Shown one piece after another: positions 28,222 through 38,477 of a stretch of DNA of 64,000 nt. The stretch comes from Bdellovibrionales bacterium (lineage in GTDB: Bacteria; Bdellovibrionota; UBA1018): positions 62,001-126,000 of the forward strand of contig CANCQK010000003.1 in the NCBI GenBank assembly GCA_947380295.1, given 5' to 3'. How positions within the stretch are numbered: position 1 is the stretch's first letter; each line of letters begins with the position of its first letter. The position numbers and the translations under genes are program-made. Below the pieces are notes generated by a model. It saw nothing but the letters and a program-made list of their open reading frames with translations, ran no database searches and was not told where the DNA came from.

Positions 28222-29802
28222 ATGAGAACACGGTCCATTCATCGCCAATTAGGGGACCAATTTAGCCAATCCTTAGGGTTAAAGCTTTTAAAGCAGTCGC
28301 GAAACGTATTCCTTTTAGGCGCGTTCTTGACGCTGTCGTTCACAGGCTGTTCCGACCCAATTCAACTTCAGTCCGTGGCAGGATCAGGCACAGCTGATAG
28401 CGGGACAATCAATTGGAGTAAAGTGCCAGCTGGCAGCATTCCATGCACCGCCATGGCTGGAGGCTGCGTTCCATCGTCGATCCCTGCAACAAATATCACG
28501 GGTTGGAATAGTTCTTCTTTAGCGATCCCTGCAGCAAGGATCACCAACTGGGGTGGAACTTGCTCCTCCATCACGTCAGCCTGTTCTTTTGCCACAACAA
28601 GCACAAGCGCTTCAGGGGTGACTTACACTGCCTTAGGCTCTGCTGCTTCCATTACGGCCCAGACAAACTACGCTGCCACGCCAACTTCGACGACGCCAGT
28701 GCCGCCGGGGAGTCCCGCATTGACCATCAATGCACTCTCCGCTAGCTCTGCGGGTTTTAAATCTCTAGCGTCCATCGACTTTAAGGCCGACGGTAACGTC
28801 ACTTCAACCTCAGCCCCCGGTGCCATCAGTTTAAATACTACCCCGAACTCATCGACGTCTCCCACTCCACGAGTCATCGTAGAAAGCGACGGCACAGTAA
28901 CTATCCCAGGGCAATTGAACCTAGTACCTCCTGGAGGAGGTCGATATAACAGCATCAAGATGACGGGTGGCAATCAGCTAGGGTTCCTCTATGGTGCCTT
29001 TTACGGATCTAACCTCGGCGATGGACTCCACTTGGGTTACAACTATTACAATGATGGGGTGACAGCATCAAGCGTCGCTGCGCCTGCGACCACTTCAGAC
29101 CATGTGGGAACCTACTGGGGTGGAACCTCAAGAGTTTCCGTGGGATACGGACAGATCCGGCTTGCAACCGCCCCCGCGCAATGCAGTGCTTCCCCCTGCG
29201 CTAATCCTTTCCCTATACCCAGTGTTTCGGCACTCCCGGTCGACCGCGTTTTGGTGGATAGCTCTCAAGTTGAGCTAAAAGTCCCACTCAAATTTCAAGA
29301 CGGAACGCTCCAGCAAACCGCCGCAACGACGTCGAGTTATATATTTTTAATTGATTGGTCTACTAATAATAAGACCACCAAAGCCGGGTTTACAGCGGTT
29401 ACTCCCTATTATTCTGGAAAATGGGCCAGTGGTGGAGACCTCTACCTCACTGGAGGAACGCCACAGCCTCAGTCAGCCTTGTTCGAAATGAAAATCCGTA
29501 ATCCAACTTCAGCCTCCATCCAAATCACCCAATTTGTGAGCTGGGTAGATGATCATGTTTACTTTTACATTTCAGGGGGCGCGGGAGCTGCAGTTTCACC
29601 GGCCTCTCGCCTGAATAGCAGCACAGGCGCCGTCACCTGGACCTTCGCTCCTGGGGATAACACGATTGATATTATCTGGAACAATGGTGGCGGTGGTACC
29701 GGTGGTCTTGTTCTCATGGGGGATTTCTTTTCGCAAAATACTGCTGGCAACGTTCCTTCAGGACTCGTGTTCGTCCCCCAAGGCCGGTCTTTCGCCCCTT
29801 AA
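28222..29802 (+). CDS. Large surface lipoprotein, Ser/Thr/Gly/Pro-rich
   Basis: 526 residues. A signal peptide ends in the lipobox SFTGC at residues about 38-42, after a long charged N-terminus. The mature chain is rich in Ser, Thr, Ala and Gly with two internal Cys-rich AGGC-type and TCSS-type segments, then a beta-rich middle with GRYNSIKMTGGNQLG. It recalls phage tail-fibre or adhesin-type repeats but lacks a peptidase S74 domain. Likely displayed on the outer membrane; no function assigned. Confidence 0.65.
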   Translation: MRTRSIHRQLGDQFSQSLGLKLLKQSRNVFLLGAFLTLSFTGCSDPIQLQSVAGSGTADSGTINWSKVPAGSIPCTAMAGGCVPSSIPATNITGWNSSSLAIPAARITNWGGTCSSITSACSFATTSTSASGVTYTALGSAASITAQTNYAATPTSTTPVPPGSPALTINALSASSAGFKSLASIDFKADGNVTSTSAPGAISLNTTPNSSTSPTPRVIVESDGTVTIPGQLNLVPPGGGRYNSIKMTGGNQLGFLYGAFYGSNLGDGLHLGYNYYNDGVTASSVAAPATTSDHVGTYWGGTSRVSVGYGQIRLATAPAQCSASPCANPFPIPSVSALPVDRVLVDSSQVELKVPLKFQDGTLQQTAATTSSYIFLIDWSTNNKTTKAGFTAVTPYYSGKWASGGDLYLTGGTPQPQSALFEMKIRNPTSASIQITQFVSWVDDHVYFYISGGAGAAVSPASRLNSSTGAVTWTFAPGDNTIDIIWNNGGGGTGGLVLMGDFFSQNTAGNVPSGLVFVPQGRSFAP

Positions 29803-29832
29803 TGGGGAAGAGTCTAGAGCCTTTCAAACCCC

Positions 29833-29874
29833 AAAAAAAAGCCCCTGAAATCAATTAAGACTTCAGAGGCTTTT
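29833..29874 (-). terminator. Terminator downstream of tRNA-Asn
   Basis: On the minus strand AAAAGCCTCTGAA pairs with TTCAGGGGCTTTT (one mismatch), followed by a T8 run. The structure is almost symmetrical, so it may also stop the plus-strand lipoprotein transcript. Confidence 0.8.
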
Positions 29875-29879
29875 GCAAT

Positions 29880-29954
29880 TGGCTCAGGAGGAGGGATTCG
29901 AACCCCCGACCAGCCGGTTAACAGCCGGCTGCTCTACCACTGAGCTACTCCTGA
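29880..29954 (-). tRNA. tRNA-Asn (GTT)
   Basis: On the minus strand the acceptor stem is TCAGGAG/CTCCTGA with discriminator G and an encoded CCA (29880-29882). The anticodon stem is GCCGG/CCGGC with the loop CTGTTAA, giving anticodon GTT. The T-loop is TTCGAAT. All four arms can be drawn by hand; it is flanked by a terminator 5-6 nt downstream. Confidence 0.95.
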
Positions 29955-30089
29955 ATGGTAAATGCAAAGAACTTCAAAAACCTAGCATGAAAACTCAGGG
30001 ATGACAATACAGTGCGACACGAAAACTGCGTTCTTTAAACGATATCGGGGCTATGGGCGGTTTACAGAGAGTCTAAAACGCGGCATAGT

Positions 30090-30413
30090 TTGAGTCCTAT
30101 GAAGCTCAAATCGCATGTTTTTGTCTGTACGAATCAACGCCCAGAAGGACACCCTCGAGGGTGCTGCCAATCCAAGAACTCGGAAAACCTCGTCCAGCTC
30201 TTCAAACAGGAGTTGAGACGCGTAGGATCAGCAAAGGAAATCAGAGCCCAAAAGGCTGGATGCCTGGATGCTTGCGAATACGGGCCAGCCGTGGTGGTTT
30301 ACCCGGAGGGAGTCTGGTACGGGAAAGTGACACCCGAGGACGTATCTGAGATTGTACAGTCGCATCTAATCAACGGAAAGCCGGTCGAACGACTCCGAAT
30401 TGCCGAAAAGTAA
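30090..30413 (+). CDS. Thioredoxin-like [2Fe-2S] ferredoxin
   Basis: 107 residues. Cys ligands fit the thioredoxin-fold [2Fe-2S] family: FVCTNQRPEG..GCC near residues 11-24 and AGCLDACEYGP near 55-63, followed by VVVYPEGVWYG. Such ferredoxins (NuoE-like/Aquifex Fd type) carry electrons in the cytoplasm. It starts just after a divergent tRNA and ends 19 nt before the transglycosylase gene. Confidence 0.9.
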   Translation: MSPMKLKSHVFVCTNQRPEGHPRGCCQSKNSENLVQLFKQELRRVGSAKEIRAQKAGCLDACEYGPAVVVYPEGVWYGKVTPEDVSEIVQSHLINGKPVERLRIAEK

Positions 30414-30432
30414 TTCAGATTAAGGGGGGCAT

Positions 30433-32358
30433 TTGAAAACAAATCGATCAAAAATAGGCTCTTTTGCGGTACTGGGTCTCATCACACTCACCGGAATCGG
30501 TGCTGACCTCGGCGCTTCAATTGCCTTGGCAAAATCGACGCCCCACCCATCTCCCAGTCCCAGTCCCAGTCCCAAGATGAGTGAAACTGAGAATCAACCC
30601 CTCGACACTCTGGTCCAAAACCTGGACAAGAAATTTAAGTCAAAACAAGCCCATCGAATCGGAAATGCTTATCAAGCGTTTCAAAAGGGCAAACTCGATC
30701 TTGCAGCTCAGGCGGTGAAGTCGATCATTCACCCGACATCCAAGTTAGGACTTTCTGATCCCTACGTCGATTATGCCCACTGGATCGTATTTCAGGTCAA
30801 TCGCGCTAGAGCTCAGAAGGCAACGGCTCAAAAAAAGTATGCAATGGTCAGCCACTGGGCGGAGCTTGCGTTTCAAGCTTATTTGCAAATCTTACAGACT
30901 AGTCCGATGTCACCCCTGACTCGCAATTCAAGCAAGGACCTTGCTTCAATCGAGTTGGTCATTGCGGATGCAAATTGGGGTTTGAAGAACTGGAAGCTCT
31001 CCCAAAGCTATTACGAAAAGGCTCTGTTCAGACTCAATTCTCAAAATGCTCTGATTGCGGTTCAGCCAGAATCCTTTGCCCATTACGCTGCAACCTGCCG
31101 GAAAGAGACCACTCAAGCTTGCATCACTTGGCTCAACAAGGTGAAGGCCTCGTTTGCTGCCCGATCGCAGGAAGTCGCCGCGATTATTCAGGAGTTCCCA
31201 GAAATCTCGGATCAGCCCAAGATCAAACCCTTCCGCGCACAAAAACTCTATACCCTCTACCGCTCGGGAGACTTGGACCAAACTGCGTTCACAGCAGCGC
31301 TTCAGTTATCGCTAGATCAAAGTTACTCAAAATCTGCAAAAGCATTCGACCAGTTTTTAGTCGATTTCCCCCGATCTAGTTTTCGAGTGAGGGCTAAGTA
31401 TTTGCTCGCCAACTCCCTGGAAAAGGACAAAGAGCCGGAGAAGGCAAAAAAAGCCTATGCAGAACTCCAGCTCGAGGCACCGCTCACTTATTACGGTCTT
31501 TTAGCGTCTTTTAAAACAGGAGAGCCGATCAATGAGGGAATTCAAGGTCAAATTCCTTTAGCGTCTGAAACAGATCCCTCGCTTCAGCCGAACGAAGTTT
31601 TCCACTTAAGACGAGGCCAGGAATTCATCGCCGAGAAAGCCTATGAATTGGCAGCCCTAGAATTGAGTCAACTCAAAGCCCGAGATGGGTTATCCAACGA
31701 GTTTTTGCTTTATTTAGCCTTACTCAACTCAAAGGCCCAGAATATCGCTACGGGACTCCAAATTTTCTCAGACCTGGGGCAACGCGGATTTGAAGGAATC
31801 CGAACCTCATTTGGACTTCGCTCAATTTTCCCTAAACGCCATTTTGATCTCATCGAAAAATATGCGGACTCAAAGCAGCTCGATCCGATTTTAGTCCTGA
31901 GCTTGATCAAGCAAGAGTCGGCGTTTGACGAGATGGCAGGCTCATCATCGGGCGCGCTGGGCTTGATGCAACTCATGCCTGCGACGGCCCTCGAAACTGA
32001 ATCAGGGATTCCGATCTCCCATCTCCACCAGGCCGAGGATAATATCCGAGTGGGTACGACCTACCTTAAAAAACTACTCGATCGTTTTCAAGGCAACACC
32101 GCTCTAGCTCTAGCATCCTACAACGCAGGACCCAACGCCGTCGATCGCTGGCTAAAAAACGCCAAGCCCGAAACTGGCCTAACGGAGTTTATCGAGACCA
32201 TTCCCTACAAAGAAACCAGAGAGTATGTGGCCGCGATTATTAGAAATTATTTTTGGTATACTTACCAGATGAAGGGGAATCGACTCCAAAACCTAGACCA
32301 GTTTTGGAAGCCCATCCCGCCTCCCAGTCAGACTAAACCGCAAAACGGAAGTGCATAA
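30433..32358 (+). CDS. Soluble lytic murein transglycosylase (Slt-type)
   Basis: 641 residues. TTG 30433 is the start, supported by AGGGGGG upstream. A signal peptide (about 1-35) is followed by a short PSPSPSPSP linker, then a helical superhelix with TPR-like repeats (about 80-470). The C-terminal SLT domain has catalytic Glu in KQESAFDEMA (about residue 494), GALGLMQLMPATA and SYNAGPNAVDRW. It cleaves the MurNAc-GlcNAc bond to form anhydro-muropeptides in the periplasm. The 3' end overlaps ychF tail-to-tail by 26 nt. Confidence 0.93.
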   Translation: MKTNRSKIGSFAVLGLITLTGIGADLGASIALAKSTPHPSPSPSPSPKMSETENQPLDTLVQNLDKKFKSKQAHRIGNAYQAFQKGKLDLAAQAVKSIIHPTSKLGLSDPYVDYAHWIVFQVNRARAQKATAQKKYAMVSHWAELAFQAYLQILQTSPMSPLTRNSSKDLASIELVIADANWGLKNWKLSQSYYEKALFRLNSQNALIAVQPESFAHYAATCRKETTQACITWLNKVKASFAARSQEVAAIIQEFPEISDQPKIKPFRAQKLYTLYRSGDLDQTAFTAALQLSLDQSYSKSAKAFDQFLVDFPRSSFRVRAKYLLANSLEKDKEPEKAKKAYAELQLEAPLTYYGLLASFKTGEPINEGIQGQIPLASETDPSLQPNEVFHLRRGQEFIAEKAYELAALELSQLKARDGLSNEFLLYLALLNSKAQNIATGLQIFSDLGQRGFEGIRTSFGLRSIFPKRHFDLIEKYADSKQLDPILVLSLIKQESAFDEMAGSSSGALGLMQLMPATALETESGIPISHLHQAEDNIRVGTTYLKKLLDRFQGNTALALASYNAGPNAVDRWLKNAKPETGLTEFIETIPYKETREYVAAIIRNYFWYTYQMKGNRLQNLDQFWKPIPPPSQTKPQNGSA

Positions 32359-33436
32359 TATCACCGTCTTTAACGACGTATTCTTTACCTTCCAAGCGAA
32401 GTGAGCCGGCATCACGAATAGCAGATTCGCTCTTGTGCTTCATCAGGTCGTTGTAATGGTACACTTCGGCTTTGATAAACCCTTTTTCAAAGTCAGTGTG
32501 AATCACGCCGGCAGCCTGAGGCGCTTTAAATCCTTTTTCAATCGTCCAGGCCCGAACTTCAGTTTCACCTGCGGTGAAGTAGGTTTGGAGTCCTAGTAAT
32601 TCGTAACCGGCTCGGATCACCCGATTCAATCCCGGCTCGTCCATTCCCATCTCTTTGAGAAACGATTCTTTTTCATCTTGAGAGAGCTCAGAAATTTCAG
32701 ATTCAATTTTACCGCAAATCTGAACGACTGGACTCCCTTCGATCGCCGCGTGGGCCATGAGTTTTTTCACGTACTCATTAGGCTCGCTATTGCCAATATC
32801 GCTGTCATCTACGTTGGCTACGTACATCACTTTTTTAGCCGTAATCAAGTGGAAGTCATGAATCAACTGTAACTCATCTTCACTCAAATTGAGCGAACGC
32901 ACTGGTTTGCCTGACTCTAGGGCTGCTTTCACAGGCTCAAGAACTGTCATGACGGCAGCGGCTTTTTTATCACTCCCTGCTCGAGCAGCCTTCTGCATGG
33001 AAGCAAACCGCTTATTCACGGTATCCAAGTCAGCAAACATGAGCTCGGTGTCGATAACCGAAATATCTCGAACTGGGTCGACGGAGCCATCCACATGAAT
33101 CACGTTTGGGTCTGAGAAGCATCGAACCACGTGAGCGATTGCGTTGGTTTCGCGGATGTGACCGAGGAACTGATTCCCGAGTCCTTCACCTTTGGATGCA
33201 CCCTTCACCAACCCTGCGATATCGACGAAAACCATGCTCGCCGGAACGAGTTTCTGCGGCGGAATGTACCGAGCGATGTCAGCCAAACGCGGATCCGGGA
33301 CTTTCACAATCCCTGTGTTGGGGTCGATGGTACAAAACGGATAGTTAGCCGCTTCTGCTTTAGCTGATGTTAACGCATTAAAAATAGTTGATTTACCGAC
33401 GTTCGGAAGTCCTACAATCCCGCATTGAAAACCCAT
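32333..33436 (-). CDS. ychF: Ribosome-binding ATPase YchF/OLA1
   Basis: 367 residues: G1 GLPNVGKST at the N-terminus, G3 DIAGLVKGASKGEGLG, a non-canonical G4 with NVDDSDI rather than NKxD (as in YchF, which prefers ATP), and a C-terminal TGS domain. It ends with the family's VKDGDIMHFRF. It belongs to a leuS-prs-pth-ychF minus-strand block; it starts 5 nt after the pth stop. Confidence 0.97.
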   Translation of the reverse strand: MGFQCGIVGLPNVGKSTIFNALTSAKAEAANYPFCTIDPNTGIVKVPDPRLADIARYIPPQKLVPASMVFVDIAGLVKGASKGEGLGNQFLGHIRETNAIAHVVRCFSDPNVIHVDGSVDPVRDISVIDTELMFADLDTVNKRFASMQKAARAGSDKKAAAVMTVLEPVKAALESGKPVRSLNLSEDELQLIHDFHLITAKKVMYVANVDDSDIGNSEPNEYVKKLMAHAAIEGSPVVQICGKIESEISELSQDEKESFLKEMGMDEPGLNRVIRAGYELLGLQTYFTAGETEVRAWTIEKGFKAPQAAGVIHTDFEKGFIKAEVYHYNDLMKHKSESAIRDAGSLRLEGKEYVVKDGDIMHFRFAV

Positions 33437-33440
33437 CTGA

Positions 33441-34058
33441 TTACTCCTTTTTTTGGCGATGAACTCGCGTCATCGCCGCCTGAACTTTACCCTGAATGAT
33501 TTCTTCAATCGCCCCTGCGGCTTCATCGAGCAGAGGGTCCAACTCACTTAACTCCTGATCTGAAAATGGCATCAGAACATAATCTGCAGGTGACATCCGG
33601 GAGCAATCGCGCCCTAATCCTCCTGCATCCGCAGGCAAACGGGCAGGATGCCCGATGCCAATTCTCACGCGGTGATAACCATTCAGATTCTTACCCAAAC
33701 TTTCGTCGATGGACTTTAGCCCATTATGTCCACCTGCGCCACCCCCGGTTTTAAGGCGGAGGACGAGCGGATTAAGATCCAATTCATCATGAATCACAAT
33801 GAGGTCGCTCGCTGCACATTGATAAAATTGAAAAATCGGCGCGACGCAAATCCCAGAACGATTCATAAAAGTCTGAGGCTTCACCAGTAAAACCTTTTCG
33901 CCTTGAACGGTCGCCTGGTAAATTTCACCCTGATTTTTGACTTGCGGGCCCTGGGCCTTCCATCTTTCGATGAGTCGGTCGATCGCTAAAAAACCGACGT
34001 TATGTCGAGTGGTTTCATATTTGAGACCGGGATTGCCCAGTCCAACGACTAGCTTCAT
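33441..34058 (-). CDS. pth: Peptidyl-tRNA hydrolase
   Basis: 205 residues with [19 protein letters not shown] at the N-terminus, containing the active-site His and Asn of Pth, then [10 protein letters not shown] and HDELDL. The C-terminal tail is ordinary. It recycles tRNA from stalled peptidyl-tRNAs. The start overlaps the prs stop by 4 nt (ATGA), so they are translationally coupled. Confidence 0.97.
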   Translation of the reverse strand: MKLVVGLGNPGLKYETTRHNVGFLAIDRLIERWKAQGPQVKNQGEIYQATVQGEKVLLVKPQTFMNRSGICVAPIFQFYQCAASDLIVIHDELDLNPLVLRLKTGGGAGGHNGLKSIDESLGKNLNGYHRVRIGIGHPARLPADAGGLGRDCSRMSPADYVLMPFSDQELSELDPLLDEAAGAIEEIIQGKVQAAMTRVHRQKKE

Positions 34059-35005
34059 ATAAAGAGGCTGCTCACGCTATCGTAATTGTGGATTCTGTAA
34101 ATAGCTTCAGCGAGAAGATCCGCAACAGTGAGCTGAACGATTTTTCCGCATGCAGCTGCTTCATCCGTAAGTGGGATGGTATCAGTCACAATCACACGCT
34201 CGATCTTAGAATTTTGAATTCTTTGAATGGCCGGACCCGATAGAATCCCATGGGTCGCAGCGGCAAAGACCTCGACGGCACCCTGGTTCAAAACGGCGTC
34301 GGCCGCCTCGCAAAGAGTACCTGCGGTATCAATCATATCGTCCAGAATAATGGCTGACTTGCCGGCCACATCGCCGATCACGTTCATAGCCTTGGCCACG
34401 TTAGGTGCAGTTCGTCGTTTGTCGATCACCGCTACGGTCGTATCCAATCGTTTTGCAAAAGATCGCGCACGCTCCACACCACCTGCATCAGGACTTACGA
34501 TGACCGGCGGAGCTTTGGTGACGAGATTTTTCTTCACGTACTCTAAGATCACAGGGGAGGCGTAGAGGTTATCAAAAGGGATTCCAAAAAAGCCCTGGAT
34601 TTGGCTCGCATGAAGATCCATCGAAACCATCCGGGTTGTCCCCGCTGCCGTGAAAAGATCTGCAACTAATTTAGCGCTAATGGGGGTTCTCGGAGCCACT
34701 TTACGATCTTGCCGTGCGTAACCGTAATAGGGGACCACGGCCGTGATCTCCTTAGCACTCGCCCGTTTCAGGGCGTCGATCATGATGAGCATCTCCATGA
34801 GAGTCTCGTTCACGGGACGGCAAGTGCTTTGAATCACATAAACGTCACGACCCCTTACATTTTCGCCGATTTCGACAAAAATCTCACCGTCACTAAACCG
34901 TCTAATCTCAGCGTGAGCTAGAGGCTTGCCCAGTTTCTCACAGATACTCTGAGCTAAAGGCCGCGTGGCACTTCCAGAAAGGATGACCCAATCTCGCATT
35001 CGCAT
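34055..35005 (-). CDS. prs: Ribose-phosphate pyrophosphokinase (PRPP synthetase)
   Basis: 316 residues, standard length. The N-terminus has [12 protein letters not shown] and [10 protein letters not shown], and later come [21 protein letters not shown] and the PRPP loop [12 protein letters not shown]. It makes PRPP for nucleotide, His and Trp synthesis. A second Met at residue 3 is an alternative start. The order prs-pth-ychF is common in proteobacteria. Confidence 0.97.
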   Translation of the reverse strand: MRMRDWVILSGSATRPLAQSICEKLGKPLAHAEIRRFSDGEIFVEIGENVRGRDVYVIQSTCRPVNETLMEMLIMIDALKRASAKEITAVVPYYGYARQDRKVAPRTPISAKLVADLFTAAGTTRMVSMDLHASQIQGFFGIPFDNLYASPVILEYVKKNLVTKAPPVIVSPDAGGVERARSFAKRLDTTVAVIDKRRTAPNVAKAMNVIGDVAGKSAIILDDMIDTAGTLCEAADAVLNQGAVEVFAAATHGILSGPAIQRIQNSKIERVIVTDTIPLTDEAAACGKIVQLTVADLLAEAIYRIHNYDSVSSLFI

Positions 35006-35051
35006 GCCTTTAACTACCTCAAATTGGACTATTTTGGTAGGTGCTTCCGGC

Positions 35052-37484
35052 CTAGGCTACGACAAAATTAATGATCTTATCCTTAACGAATATGGTTTTG
35101 CGAATGACCTTTCCTTCGAGTTGATTGGACACGGAGGGGAGTTCTCGAGCAAGCTTTTCCACTACCACTTGCTCTGAGCCGGGTTCAACCTCAATGGTTC
35201 CCCTCATTTTGCCCATCACTTGGACCGCTACTGAGATCACCTGATCTTTGGCCAGTTCGGGATCAAAACTAGGCCAAGATTCGTGAGAAAGCGAACTCTG
35301 CTGACCCAGCATTTCCCAAAGCTCTTCGGCAATATGAGGCGCAAACGGCTGCAAAAGCTGTACAAATGGTCTTAAGCAAGAGAGTGGCTTTTGCTTTAAC
35401 CCAGTCATGTGATTCACAAAAATCATCATCTGGCTCACCGCCGTATTGAATCGGAGGTGCTCCAAATCTTCGGTCACTTTCTTGATCGTTTTATGAGTCA
35501 CCTTGAGATCTTCGGCTGTAGGCTCGCAATCGACCACTGCAGCACTTAAGACATCTGCCTGATTCTCGCCGACTTCCTCGGCGAAAAGGCGCCAGGTGCG
35601 TTGCAAGAATCGATAAACGCCTTCAATTGCGGTCATTGACCACGGCTTATCTCGATCCAAAGGCCCCATGAACATTTCATAGATGCGAAGGGTATCGGCA
35701 CCGTACTTCTCAATCACGAGGTCTGGGTTGATCACGTTTCCTCGAGATTTGGACATTTTTTCGCCGTCCTCGCCCAGGATCATTCCCTGATGGACTAGCT
35801 TTTTAAAAGGCTCAGAATGAGAAACGAGTCCCAAGTCATAGAGAACCTTAGTCCAAAAGCGGGAGTAAAGGAGATGACCAACGGCATGTTCAGGCCCCCC
35901 CACGTAGAGATCCACCGGCATCCAGTACTTTTCAGATTCGGCACTGAATGGCTCATTCATGTTTTTGGGGTCGCAGTACCGCAAAAAATACCAAGATGAT
36001 CCGGCGCTTCCGGGCATCGTGTCGGTTTCTCGTCGAGCAGGTTCGCCCGTCACAGGGTCCACCACGTTCACCCAATCCGAAATGGCAGCCAGGGGACTCT
36101 CCCCTGTGCCGGTAGGCTCATAGCTTTGAACGCTCGGTAAGACGACTGGAAGCTCATTTAAAGGCACAGGTCGGGTGTCGCCGCTTTTTGAATGGATGAG
36201 TGGCAAAGGCTCACCCCAGTAGCGCTGCCTAGAAAAAAGCCAATCACGGAGTTTGTATTGAATCGTTTTTTTCCCAAAGCCTTGATGTTCGGCTCGCTGG
36301 ATTACGGCTTGAATTGCATCGGCTGTCGCCATCCCATTAATAAAGTCAGAATGAACTGCGGTGCCGTGTCCAGCGAAACACCCCTCGCCCTCAGCACCCC
36401 CTTGGACGACCACTCGAATCGGCAGGCCAAATGCCTTGGCAAACTCGTGATCTCTCTCGTCATGACCTGGCACAGCCATGACTGCGCCGGTGCCGTACCC
36501 CATCAGAACATAGTCAGCAATCCAAACAGGGACTTTTTCACCGCTGAAAGGATTGATCACGTTGCCGCCGGTGAAAACGCCGGTTTTTTCCTGGGTCTGA
36601 TCTTGGCGAGCAATTTCTGATTTTTGAGCTGATTGCTTCCGGTAGTCCTCAACTGCAGTTTTCTGCTCTGGAGTGGTCAGCGACTGAACTAGAGGATGTT
36701 CAGGTGCCAAAACCAAGAAGGTCGCGCCGTAAACCGTGTCGGGCCGCGTGGTAAAGACTTCAATTGACTCTGATCCGGAAGCGAGTGGAAATCTCAGGAG
36801 CAATCCCTCACTTCGACCGATCCAGTTCCGCTGAAGTTCTTTCGTGCTCTCAGGCCAATCCAAATCATCCAGATCCGTGAGCAGCCGTTCAGCGTAGGCA
36901 GTAATCTTCAACATCCACTGCTTCATCGGCACTCGGTAAACAGGATGCCCCCCGCGCTCGGACTTTCCGTCTACGACCTCTTCATTGGCTAAAACCGTCT
37001 TGAGGGCAGGGCACCAGTTCACGGGGACTTCTTTTTGGTAAGCAAGTCCCTTTTCGTGGAGCTTTAAAAAAATGAACTGGGTCCACTTGTAATAATCAGG
37101 CTCACAGGTCGACACTTCTCTCGACCAATCGAAGCTGAATCCAATGGACTTCAACTGACGCTTAAAGTTTTCAATCGCGCCTTGAGTCGTGATCGCCGGA
37201 TGCACTCCCGTCTTGAGGGCGTATTGCTCGGCTGGCAATCCAAACGCGTCCCAACCCATCGGGTGAAGGACATTGAATCCCTTGGCTCGTTTATAGCGAG
37301 CTACAATATCTGAAGCGGTGTACCCCTCGGGATGGCCCACATGAAGCCCTGAACTGCTCGGGTAGGGGAACATATCCAAAACGTAGTACTTGGGCTTGGT
37401 GCTTTTCTGCTCAGCGCGGAAGGTACCCTGATCATCCCAAAATTTCTGCCACTTGGATTCAAAACGGTTTGGTAAATAAGCCAT
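35052..37484 (-). CDS. leuS: Leucyl-tRNA synthetase
   Basis: 810 residues from ATG 37484 ([13 protein letters not shown]), which fits the family better than an in-frame start 15 nt upstream. The class I HIGH motif is HVGHPEGYT and KMSKS is KMSKSRGN, with a large CP1 editing domain between ([13 protein letters not shown]). It charges tRNA-Leu. Its start lies only 38 nt from the divergent methyltransferase start, so the two promoters must overlap. Confidence 0.98.
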   Translation of the reverse strand: MAYLPNRFESKWQKFWDDQGTFRAEQKSTKPKYYVLDMFPYPSSSGLHVGHPEGYTASDIVARYKRAKGFNVLHPMGWDAFGLPAEQYALKTGVHPAITTQGAIENFKRQLKSIGFSFDWSREVSTCEPDYYKWTQFIFLKLHEKGLAYQKEVPVNWCPALKTVLANEEVVDGKSERGGHPVYRVPMKQWMLKITAYAERLLTDLDDLDWPESTKELQRNWIGRSEGLLLRFPLASGSESIEVFTTRPDTVYGATFLVLAPEHPLVQSLTTPEQKTAVEDYRKQSAQKSEIARQDQTQEKTGVFTGGNVINPFSGEKVPVWIADYVLMGYGTGAVMAVPGHDERDHEFAKAFGLPIRVVVQGGAEGEGCFAGHGTAVHSDFINGMATADAIQAVIQRAEHQGFGKKTIQYKLRDWLFSRQRYWGEPLPLIHSKSGDTRPVPLNELPVVLPSVQSYEPTGTGESPLAAISDWVNVVDPVTGEPARRETDTMPGSAGSSWYFLRYCDPKNMNEPFSAESEKYWMPVDLYVGGPEHAVGHLLYSRFWTKVLYDLGLVSHSEPFKKLVHQGMILGEDGEKMSKSRGNVINPDLVIEKYGADTLRIYEMFMGPLDRDKPWSMTAIEGVYRFLQRTWRLFAEEVGENQADVLSAAVVDCEPTAEDLKVTHKTIKKVTEDLEHLRFNTAVSQMMIFVNHMTGLKQKPLSCLRPFVQLLQPFAPHIAEELWEMLGQQSSLSHESWPSFDPELAKDQVISVAVQVMGKMRGTIEVEPGSEQVVVEKLARELPSVSNQLEGKVIRKTIFVKDKIINFVVA

Positions 37485-37522
37485 GATCCTTATATACACG
37501 GGTCGAGGCCTAAAACCAATCT

Positions 37523-38464
37523 ATGACACCTACTCTGACACCTCCGGCAACTCAGCATCAGATTGAGGCTTTCCCGAACGGGAGTTTTTCCGTACGAAAT
37601 ACGGAACTCAACGAGTGCATGCACTCGACCATCGGTCCGTGGGTTGAGGCCCAGGAGATTTACCTAGCACAATCAAATCTTCTTCATTGCCTGGCCACTG
37701 CGTCTCAAGTACCCCACGCTGCCCCCTGGGTGATCTATGATGTGGGCTTGGGAATCGCCGCAAACTCGCTTGCCGTTTTGGAACACTTGGGTCAATCCCA
37801 AACCGCCAGTGCATCTCCTTGGATTGACCGTGTATCTCCTCAGATTGAAATGATGAGTTTTGAAACTGACCTCGATGGAATTAAAAGAGCACTGCAAAGA
37901 CCCGAGCTTTTTCCTTTTTTGGAGAGAAACCAAGAAATTGTAAAAACGCTACTGGAGCAAGGGGTCTGGACGGGTCAGCTGGCATCCGGAATTCACTTCC
38001 ACTGGGAGCTAAAACTGGGGGACTTTCGCACTCAGCTCGCTCAGTGTCCAAAAGCAGATCTCATTTTTTTCGATCTCTACTCACCCAAATCACTCCCAGA
38101 GCTCTGGAGCTATCAAACCTTTCAATTACTCGCCGAAAAGTGCCATCAGCCCAAAAATAGCCTGGATCTTCGCGAAACAACCCTCATTACCTACAGTGCA
38201 TCAACCGCAGTTCGAGCAGCTCTCTTATTGAACGGCTTTTATGTTGGAAAAGGGAAATCTACGGCAGGAAAAAAAGAGACCACTCTTGCAAATACCCGAA
38301 AAACGTCCCTCGCGAATCCACTCTCCAAAGACTGGTTAGATCATTGGCAGAGATCGAGCCAACCACTCCCCAGAGATTTAGCTGAACCATTCAATCCTGA
38401 AGAAAAAGAGCAAATTTCTTCAAAGCTTTCGGCAATCATCCGAGATCAAGCTCTCTCTAGCTGA
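37523..38464 (+). CDS. MnmD-like tRNA methyltransferase (DUF752/MnmC N-domain)
   Basis: 313 residues. The SAM motif is YDVGLGIAANSLAVL, and the later acidic block LIFFDLYSPKSLPELWS is characteristic of MnmC's N-terminal methyltransferase domain (MnmD). MnmD methylates the 5-aminomethyl group of 2-thiouridine at tRNA wobble positions. There is no oxidase half (MnmC2). An inserted region near residues 30-60 and 125-165 is longer than usual for MnmD. Confidence 0.75.
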   Translation: MTPTLTPPATQHQIEAFPNGSFSVRNTELNECMHSTIGPWVEAQEIYLAQSNLLHCLATASQVPHAAPWVIYDVGLGIAANSLAVLEHLGQSQTASASPWIDRVSPQIEMMSFETDLDGIKRALQRPELFPFLERNQEIVKTLLEQGVWTGQLASGIHFHWELKLGDFRTQLAQCPKADLIFFDLYSPKSLPELWSYQTFQLLAEKCHQPKNSLDLRETTLITYSASTAVRAALLLNGFYVGKGKSTAGKKETTLANTRKTSLANPLSKDWLDHWQRSSQPLPRDLAEPFNPEEKEQISSKLSAIIRDQALSS

Positions 38465-38477
38465 TCTCTGCTGCAGA

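Noticed and set aside
30540-30575. PSPSPSP-coding tandem repeat in the transglycosylase
   Set aside because: A normal flexible linker behind a signal peptide; no sign of phase variation by itself.
37485-37522. T-box or other riboswitch before leuS
   Set aside because: Only 38 nt separate the divergent starts; no room for a leader structure. No T-box sequence was seen near serS either.
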